In this document: positions 6,654 through 10,355 of the stretch, piece after piece | How the letters are laid out: each line of letters begins with the position of its first letter | How positions within the stretch are numbered: position 1 is the first letter of the stretch | Assembly: GCA_947585065.1 (NCBI GenBank) | Contig: CANPWX010000025.1 | Coordinates: forward strand, 1-10,355 | Length of the DNA: 10,355 nt | Direction: 5' to 3' | DNA from: an uncultured Bacilli bacterium | GTDB taxonomy: Bacteria > Bacillota_I > Bacilli_A > RF39 > UBA660 | Notes under the pieces: generated by a model | Told to the model about the DNA's origin: nothing | Seen by the model: the letters and a program-made list of their open reading frames with translations, nothing else | Database searches by the model: none | Program-made: the position numbers and the translations under genes

Positions 6654-7526
6654 CTATTCATCCTCTCTATTTTCATACATAGAATCAATTAAATCAAATA
6701 AATCGTTTTCCAATGTATCATCATTTTCTATTTTTTCTTCTTTCGTTTTTGTCTTTCCTTTTTCATCCAATACTTCTAAATTTAGCTTTTCTTCCAATTC
6801 TGGATCATTTTGAATAACAACATCATCTTCATCAAAATATTTATTCTTACTAGGTTCTTTTTTCTTTTCCTCCTTTGTTACATCAATAGTATCAAAGCTT
6901 GTTTCTTCAACAAGATCATACTCTCTTTTTTCTTCCATTTTTGAACTATTTTTAGTTTCCATTAAAGTTCTCTCAATATCATCTTCCAAAGTACCAAAAG
7001 CTTTTTTCCGAACATCATCAACATCAAAAGATCTTTTCTCTTCCTTTTTTACAACAATATCTTCTTTTTTATAGTTTTTATCCAAAATTCCATAAACAGG
7101 AGAAATAACAGGAGAAGGTCTAAACTTTCGATTATCTAAATCACTAGACTTCGTATTATAAGCTCTTCCTTTAATTTCCTCAGCTTTTCCTTTTTCTTTT
7201 TTAGCTTTTGGTTTTTCATAATCAAAAAGATTAATACCCATAGTCTTTTTCGGAGTATCTTCTTCTTTTGGTTCTGAGGAAGTAGCTTGTTTCATTTCTT
7301 CAAATTCCCGATCATCAAATACAGGAAAATCAAAAGTTTTTTCCGCTTTAAAAAGATTTCGATCATTCATAATGGACTCATCATGATTTTCTTCTTCATA
7401 AACGTTTCTTTTTCTTTCCACTCTACTATTTTCTACAATCGGTTTTTCCTTTTTTGGTTCCTCAACAGGAACTTCAATTTCTTCTTCTTCAAAAATAACA
7501 TTTTTTAATTTACTAAAAAATCCCAT
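6654..7526 (-). CDS. Acidic, mostly disordered protein with a conserved-looking core motif
   Basis: I do not recognise this 290-residue protein. It is rich in Glu, Lys and Asp and largely low-complexity. Four ordered islands stand out: an N-terminal amphipathic helix (MGFFSKLKNVIFEEE), which resembles the membrane-binding start of SepF-type proteins; a hydrophobic, Pro-bearing core RPSPVISPVYGILDKNY (136-152); a helix DVRKKAFGTLEDDIERTL (170-187); and a C-terminal helix TLENDLFDLIDSMYE (271-285). This is how scaffold or adaptor proteins with short binding motifs look. It follows the lipoprotein by 22 bases and precedes ytxG by one base, so it shares their transcript and probably their envelope setting. 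The start has GGGGAT upstream. A cell-division or envelope-stress adaptor is speculation. Confidence 0.85.
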   Translation of the reverse strand: MGFFSKLKNVIFEEEEIEVPVEEPKKEKPIVENSRVERKRNVYEEENHDESIMNDRNLFKAEKTFDFPVFDDREFEEMKQATSSEPKEEDTPKKTMGINLFDYEKPKAKKEKGKAEEIKGRAYNTKSSDLDNRKFRPSPVISPVYGILDKNYKKEDIVVKKEEKRSFDVDDVRKKAFGTLEDDIERTLMETKNSSKMEEKREYDLVEETSFDTIDVTKEEKKKEPSKNKYFDEDDVVIQNDPELEEKLNLEVLDEKGKTKTKEEKIENDDTLENDLFDLIDSMYENREDE

Positions 7527-7548
7527 GAATTATCCCCACTCTCTTAAA

Positions 7549-8196
7549 CTAACGAATAAAATCTGGATCCATAACTTCATCCTTTTCTTCGTATTGTCCA
7601 TATTGCTCTACAATTTGTAAATACCCACTTTCTGTATCTGCACTTTCAAAAATATTATGCTCCACTTCATTGGCTTGTAGAACGTCATCCCCCATTAAAC
7701 TTGTTAATACTTCATCTTGATAATATATAGAAGATAATAGGACCATTGAATAAGAAATAGCCTTTTGAATATCTTCTTTTTCTACTATCACTTCTATTTT
7801 AGCATAATTATACATGATTTCAACAAAATATTTATTATTTTCTGTAATTTTTATCTCTAAGTACCCAAACAAATTATCTTTTTCTAATGCTCTACTATAA
7901 TAAACATCCGTTTTTTCTTCATATTTTTCTTTAATACGATTAAAGTAACTAACACGATCAACATATAAATAATAAATGTCATCTTCTACTCCTAAAATTT
8001 CATTACTACCTTCATGATGAATTATTTTTACTCCTTTAGGTAAATAAAACTTATAACCAGCTCGATAAGTATTTACCGCTTTTCCATTAGAATTCATTGC
8101 TTCTGCAATTAACATATCATAACTTCCATTATTTATCTTAGTACAACCACAAAGAAAAAAAGGAAGAATTAAAAACAAAAAAAATTTTTTTTTCAT
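7549..8196 (-). CDS. Lipoprotein of unknown function
   Basis: This 215-residue protein begins with a lipoprotein signal: MKKK, a hydrophobic stretch and LCGC, with Cys18 as the lipidation site. The mature part is mixed and tyrosine-rich (YRAGYKFYLPKGVKII, DDIYYLYVDRVSYFNRI) and ends in an acidic tail (EEKDEVMDPDFIR). I do not recognise the domain. It should sit on the outer face of the membrane. It is the first gene of the four-gene operon lipoprotein, acidic protein, ytxG-like, ytxH, driven by the promoter at 8220-8248; AGGTGAT lies a few bases before the ATG. No convincing terminator separates it from the surface-protein gene 71 bases upstream, so some read-through from that gene is possible. 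Confidence 0.88.
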   Translation of the reverse strand: MKKKFFLFLILPFFLCGCTKINNGSYDMLIAEAMNSNGKAVNTYRAGYKFYLPKGVKIIHHEGSNEILGVEDDIYYLYVDRVSYFNRIKEKYEEKTDVYYSRALEKDNLFGYLEIKITENNKYFVEIMYNYAKIEVIVEKEDIQKAISYSMVLLSSIYYQDEVLTSLMGDDVLQANEVEHNIFESADTESGYLQIVEQYGQYEEKDEVMDPDFIR

Positions 8197-8219
8197 GTAA
8201 TCACCTATTAACTACTAAT

Positions 8220-8248
8220 AGTATATCAAAAAAATAAAAAAATGTAAA
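8220..8248 (-). promoter_or_regulatory. Sigma-A promoter of the lipoprotein-ytxGH operon
   Basis: On the minus strand TTTACA (8243-8248), a spacer of exactly 17 bases made almost only of T, and TATACT (8220-8225). Five of six bases match at each box. Transcription should start near 8213, about 17 bases before the ATG. The T-only spacer is likely bent or stiff DNA. Confidence 0.75.
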
Positions 8249-8267
8249 TTTTCTTCTAGCAATATTT

Positions 8268-9680
8268 TTAAGCCAAAATGTATGGTTTATCCTTAGTTCC
8301 TATATTATCAGAAAGAACCATAGTATCTTTTTTTAAATATAATACAGGTTTAATTGAACCAGCTCCAATAACTCCTCCACCATACACTTTCCCATCATAG
8401 CGAACAACAAAAACATTATTCGAATTTGTAGTAGTGCTCATTGGAATCATTGACCAATAATATTCTCCTTCATCCATTGGAAGTAACCAATTATTTTTTA
8501 GACAGGATTGATAAGAAGCTTCATCAAATTGATACATATCCACACTTAAGCATTCATCTCTACCATAAGTTCCACCACTTGTCGCATATCCATAATCTGA
8601 TAAGTAAAGTAACCCAATTCTTCCTTGTGAATAATAGGTATTAATAGAACTTTCATCGCACATTTCACCACTAGTGCATCCTTTTCTACTATTGTTACTT
8701 CTTTCAAAATCATAACTTTGATAAGTATTACCAACAGTATACAAGTCACTACTATTACTACCATAATTCCAAGTAATAAAATCTATTAAACTTGAAGAAG
8801 ATTTTAACCCATAATCAAACTGACAATCTGAAAAATTATTTACAAAAAAAATACATTTACCATTCATTCCATTCCAATATAAGCTATTATTGACAAGCAT
8901 ATTGCTTTTTTCATCATAATTATACTCATAGCCTGGATTTAATAGTTTCATAATATCACTTTGACTCCATTCATTAAAACCATTCCCCGCATTTATTTCT
9001 GATTCTGAACTATCCCAACTATACCTTCCAATACTATCATTTCTAATTATTTTGATTCTCTTACCTTCCGGTGTGTTTACAAGGCCTATCATTCTCCATA
9101 ACTCATGATTAAACCAAACATAGTTATTTGGATCATTTCCAGCATATCTTAATTCATCTTGTTTTAATATATTTTGTTTTTCTACATCATCTGTATAGGT
9201 AATATTTGCATTTTCATGCGTAACTCGGTATAAACCATTTTCACCATTATTTTCAATTTGCAGAGGTAAACTATTTATTTTTTCTAATAAATTTTCACCT
9301 TTTTCAAAATACAGATTACATTTGGTTCTTGATGTTTTAAGCCCTGTCACCGTAACTGCCCAACTATCTTGATCAAACCAAGGAATAATAGATTCATCTT
9401 TCACTCCATTAACAGCACAGTAACTTTCACTTGAATTAAAATAATATTCATTTCCTTTCTCCGGCATATTCTCTTGAATTTTATTATCAACATAAAAAGC
9501 AAAATAAAGATTACCAGCATCCTCTATGCTACCATGAATTATATTAAAGTTTTTATGAATCTCAAACGAAGCAAACGTTTTATAGAATACAACACTTCCT
9601 ATTAATAAAATACAAATGATAGTAAATAAACCGACAACAATAACCTTATTATTTCTCTCTTTAAATCTCTCTAGTTTCAT
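8268..9680 (-). CDS. Membrane-anchored cysteine-containing surface protein
   Basis: This 470-residue protein has a basic N-terminus and one uncleaved-looking membrane helix (about 12-37, VIVVGLFTIICILLIGSVVF), so the rest should be outside the cell. Residues 40-126 look like a beta-rich module ending in TKCNLYFEKG. Residues about 180-470 hold a second domain with YVWFNHELWRMIGL (187-200), KIIRNDSIGRYSWD (210-223), NNWLLPMDEGEYYW (396-409) and IKPVLYLKKD (443-452), ending in KPYILA. From memory this pattern recurs in paralogous surface proteins of uncultured gut Bacilli; I give no family name. Eight cysteines outside the membrane (88, 121, 276, 286, 335, 341, 377, 393) could form disulfides. 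GGAAAGGG precedes the ATG. The promoter lies between inverted repeats, so expression may be switched. Confidence 0.87.
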   Translation of the reverse strand: MKLERFKERNNKVIVVGLFTIICILLIGSVVFYKTFASFEIHKNFNIIHGSIEDAGNLYFAFYVDNKIQENMPEKGNEYYFNSSESYCAVNGVKDESIIPWFDQDSWAVTVTGLKTSRTKCNLYFEKGENLLEKINSLPLQIENNGENGLYRVTHENANITYTDDVEKQNILKQDELRYAGNDPNNYVWFNHELWRMIGLVNTPEGKRIKIIRNDSIGRYSWDSSESEINAGNGFNEWSQSDIMKLLNPGYEYNYDEKSNMLVNNSLYWNGMNGKCIFFVNNFSDCQFDYGLKSSSSLIDFITWNYGSNSSDLYTVGNTYQSYDFERSNNSRKGCTSGEMCDESSINTYYSQGRIGLLYLSDYGYATSGGTYGRDECLSVDMYQFDEASYQSCLKNNWLLPMDEGEYYWSMIPMSTTTNSNNVFVVRYDGKVYGGGVIGAGSIKPVLYLKKDTMVLSDNIGTKDKPYILA

Positions 9681-9698
9681 AGCAATACCCTTTCCATT

Positions 9699-9725
9699 TT
9701 CTCAAAGTTATCTACTTTAAGTAAA
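9699..9725. repeat. Left arm of a 27-bp inverted repeat, dyad site
   Basis: This arm matches the reverse complement of 9841-9867 at 24 of 27 positions, with a 15-base perfect core AAAGTTATCTACTTT (9704-9718). The core is itself a dyad: AAAGT and ACTTT around the asymmetric centre TATCT. It lies in the leader of the surface-protein gene, 19 bases or more before its ATG. It could be a recombinase crossover site or an operator. Confidence 0.85.
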
Positions 9726-9754
9726 TTGTCTTTATTTGTTGTAATTATTATAAC
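9726..9754 (+). promoter_or_regulatory. Possible plus-strand promoter inside the inverted repeats
   Basis: TTGTCT (9726-9731), 17 bases, TATAAC (9749-9754). It overlaps the minus-strand promoter at 9747-9775 in the quasi-palindrome GTTGTAATTATTATAAC (9738-9754), so the two would fire in opposite directions and exclude each other. It is weaker than the minus-strand promoter. Confidence 0.35.
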
Positions 9755-9775
9755 TCTTTTCTAGTTATTTGAAAA
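9747..9775 (-). promoter_or_regulatory. Promoter of the surface-protein gene
   Basis: On the minus strand TTTTCA (9770-9775), 17 bases, and a perfect TATAAT (9747-9752). Transcription should start near 9740, giving a leader of about 60 nt that includes the left repeat arm. The whole promoter lies between the two arms of the 27-bp inverted repeat. Confidence 0.6.
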
Positions 9776-9840
9776 TATTATTTTTTAGTTTTGGAGTCAA
9801 TATAGAGATAACCCTTTTATTTTATCGAATCTGTTTTCTG

Positions 9841-9867
9841 TTTTCTAAAAGTAGATAACTTTAAGAA
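9841..9867. repeat. Right arm of the 27-bp inverted repeat, dyad site
   Basis: This is the partner of 9699-9725, in inverted orientation, with perfect core AAAGTAGATAACTTT (9848-9862). Seen as a single site, its 10-base arms (TTCTAAAAGT and ACTTTAAGAA) mirror each other at 9 of 10 positions around AGATA. It ends 16 bases upstream of the -35 box of the promoter at 9884. Confidence 0.85.
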
Positions 9868-9883
9868 TTTAAAAAAATAACTA

Positions 9884-9912
9884 TTGTAAACAGTGTTCTA
9901 TTGTTATATAAT
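9884..9912 (+). promoter_or_regulatory. Promoter of the structured RNA / 53-codon gene
   Basis: TTGTAA (9884-9889), exactly 17 bases, and a perfect TATAAT (9907-9912). The predicted first base is 9919 or 9920, which is exactly where the 5' pairing arm of the downstream structure begins. Confidence 0.72.
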
Positions 9913-10014
9913 TTCTATAGATGCATCTGATTGTTAGGTATTCCCCTCAGTCCATTTAATTTTTATTATTAATATTTTTAATTATAAATTTTATTTAGGA
10001 AGGAGGTCAATCCT

Positions 10015-10176
10015 ATGAAAGAATTTAATAATGAATATTATTATACTTTTCATAATACTTATTTTAGTATTAGAGAAGTATTTCCAAAAACAGGACTAAG
10101 TGTCTTAAAAAATGACATAAGAAAACACCTTTATATCATCTTAGATTGGTGTTTTCAGCACAATAATATGGACTGA
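10015..10176 (+). CDS. 53-residue protein of unknown function
   Basis: This ORF is preceded by AGGAGGT (10001-10007) with a 7-base spacer, one of the best ribosome binding sites in the window. The product starts MKEFNNEYYYTFHNTYFS and continues IREVFPKTGLSVLKNDIRKHL, written in parts, ending LDWCFQHNNMD. It is polar and aromatic-rich, with one short hydrophobic patch (LYIILDWCF) too short for a membrane helix. I do not recognise it. The ORF lies wholly within the structured transcript: its start is in a hairpin that displays the ribosome binding site, and its last codons and TGA stop pair with the 5' end of the same RNA. It is the only gene here ending in TGA. Leader-type peptide, small regulator, toxin, or a chance ORF in a non-coding RNA are all open. 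Confidence 0.55.
   Translation: MKEFNNEYYYTFHNTYFSIREVFPKTGLSVLKNDIRKHLYIILDWCFQHNNMD
10121..10156 (+). repeat. Perfect 9-bp hairpin inside the small ORF
   Basis: GAAAACACC (10121-10129) and GGTGTTTTC (10148-10156) are exact reverse complements around an 18-nt loop. No T tract follows on the plus strand, so it is not a terminator in that direction. It adds to the folded core of the candidate transcript. Confidence 0.75.
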
Positions 10177-10216
10177 GATGCACCTAACTAGCAAAAATCA
10201 GATGTATCTCTTTTTT
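10175..10216 (+). terminator. Terminator of the structured transcript
   Basis: GAGATGCA (10175-10182) pairs with TGTATCTC (10203-10210), eight pairs with one G-U, around a 20-nt loop, directly followed by six T. Both hairpin arms are also used in the long-range pairing with the 5' end, so the terminator fold and the end-to-end fold exclude each other. Confidence 0.65.
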
Positions 10217-10278
10217 ATGTCCTTAACTATTATAATCAATAGTTCTTATTTTATGAAAGATTTCTCTTTCTTGTAAAC

Positions 10279-10307
10279 ATTGTACCAAATTTCTGGCGAA
10301 AAGTCTA
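10279..10307 (-). promoter_or_regulatory. Possible antisense promoter facing the structured transcript
   Basis: On the minus strand TAGACT, 17 bases, and an extended -10 TGGTACAAT. No minus-strand ORF follows. Transcription would run through a GAAAGA/TCTTTC hairpin with a GAAA tetraloop (10256-10271 region) and then antisense to the 3' end of the structured RNA. Confidence 0.4.
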
Positions 10308-10325
10308 TTGATTTAAAAAATTATC

Positions 10326-10354
10326 TTGCAAAATAAAAGGTGTTGGATTATTAT
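10326..10354 (+). promoter_or_regulatory. Possible promoter leaving the window to the right
   Basis: TTGCAA (10326-10331), 17 bases, TATTAT (10349-10354). It would serve a gene beyond the right edge. Low-complexity AT sequence makes chance matches likely. Confidence 0.3.
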
Positions 10355-10355
10355 A

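Larger units (their letters stand above)
9919..10216 (+). ncRNA. Candidate structured transcript with paired 5' and 3' ends
   Basis: A promoter at its left edge and a U-tailed hairpin at its right edge define a transcript of about 298 nt. Its ends pair in three blocks: 9920-9932 with 10196-10208 (13 pairs, one G-U), 9933-9939 with 10182-10188 (7 pairs), and 9946-9955 with 10168-10177 (10 pairs). Between them lie a 7-nt bulge and a 6/4-nt internal loop. Inside are a 5-bp hairpin that puts AGGAGGTCAA in its loop (9996-10015), a short GTGTC/GACAT hairpin near 10110-10128 and a 9-bp hairpin (10121-10156). I see no hallmarks of tmRNA, RNase P RNA or SRP RNA. Because a 53-codon ORF with a strong ribosome binding site lies inside, it may instead be a fold-back-controlled mRNA. 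Function unknown. Confidence 0.5.

Noticed and set aside
8546..8764. 72-codon minus-strand ORF inside the surface-protein gene
   Set aside because: Same strand but different frame within a 470-codon gene with coherent domains; no ribosome binding site and a composition typical of an out-of-frame read.
9919..10216. MITE or other mobile repeat with terminal inverted repeats
   Set aside because: No target-site duplication is visible at the edges, the arms contain unequal gaps, and promoter and terminator fit the arms exactly. A search for further copies in the genome could still revive this.
9919..10216. tmRNA, RNase P RNA or SRP RNA
   Set aside because: No tRNA-Ala-like ends or tag ORF, no P4-type conserved blocks, and no GGAAGG-AGCAGC SRP core. 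The paired ends alone are not enough for any of these.
1..10355. Genetic code 4 (UGA = Trp)
   Set aside because: All large genes reach full family length using TGG for Trp and without in-frame TGA, so the standard bacterial code suffices.
1..10355. CRISPR array, tRNA, rRNA, insertion sequence or prophage genes
   Set aside because: No regularly spaced repeats, no cloverleaf or rRNA sequence, and no transposase, integrase or phage structural protein among the ORFs.

Overview
The window is AT-rich DNA (roughly 30% GC by eye) with A/T-ending codons, strong GGAGG/GGTGAT-type ribosome binding sites, sigma-A-like promoters and U-tailed intrinsic terminators. All of this fits a low-GC Bacillota. A cysteine-rich CotY/CotZ-type spore coat protein behind a sigma-K-like promoter says the organism, or its recent ancestor, makes endospores. 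The ytxG/ytxH-like gene pair, the membrane-tethered EIIB-like protein and the style of the large surface protein suggest an uncultured gut-type member of the Bacilli/Erysipelotrichia. That placement is inference. Nine of the twelve larger genes stop at TAG, three at TAA and none at TGA.

Layout, left to right. (1) 1-3200, minus strand: a 946-residue single-pass coiled-coil protein of unknown function, with three degenerate repeats and an outside C-terminal domain. It is translationally coupled through TAATG to a small DUF1292-like gene. (2) 3200-5800: a spore/envelope cluster of single genes on alternating strands: cotZ-like, a membrane-anchored PTS EIIB-like protein without the catalytic Cys at its usual place, an unknown 99-residue protein, a SEDS-family (FtsW/RodA/SpoVE) glycosyltransferase, and a Tyr/Pro/Gly-rich probable coat protein. 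Most are separated by terminators whose hairpins overlap the stop codons. (3) 5838-8250, minus strand: a four-gene operon from a clear promoter at 8220-8248: lipoprotein, acidic disordered protein with a conserved-looking core motif, YtxG-like, YtxH. (4) 8268-9680, minus strand: a membrane-anchored, cysteine-containing surface protein. (5) 9681-10355: a regulatory region that holds the most unusual structure.

Two candidate systems lie in region 5. First, a 27-bp inverted repeat (24/27 matches, 15-bp perfect core) flanks 115 bp that contain the promoter of the surface-protein gene. Each repeat is itself a dyad around an asymmetric centre, like a tyrosine-recombinase crossover site, so this may be an invertible (phase-variable) promoter; two operators are the main alternative. 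Second, a promoter at 9884-9912 predicts a transcript of about 298 nt running from 9919 to a U-tract at 10216. Its first 37 nt pair with its last 42 nt in three stems (10, 7 and 13 bp, with a G-U wobble where the DNA arms mismatch). It also carries a 53-codon ORF with a near-perfect ribosome binding site and a 3' terminator hairpin that competes with the end pairing. It looks like a structured RNA or a fold-back-controlled small mRNA. I do not recognise the family.
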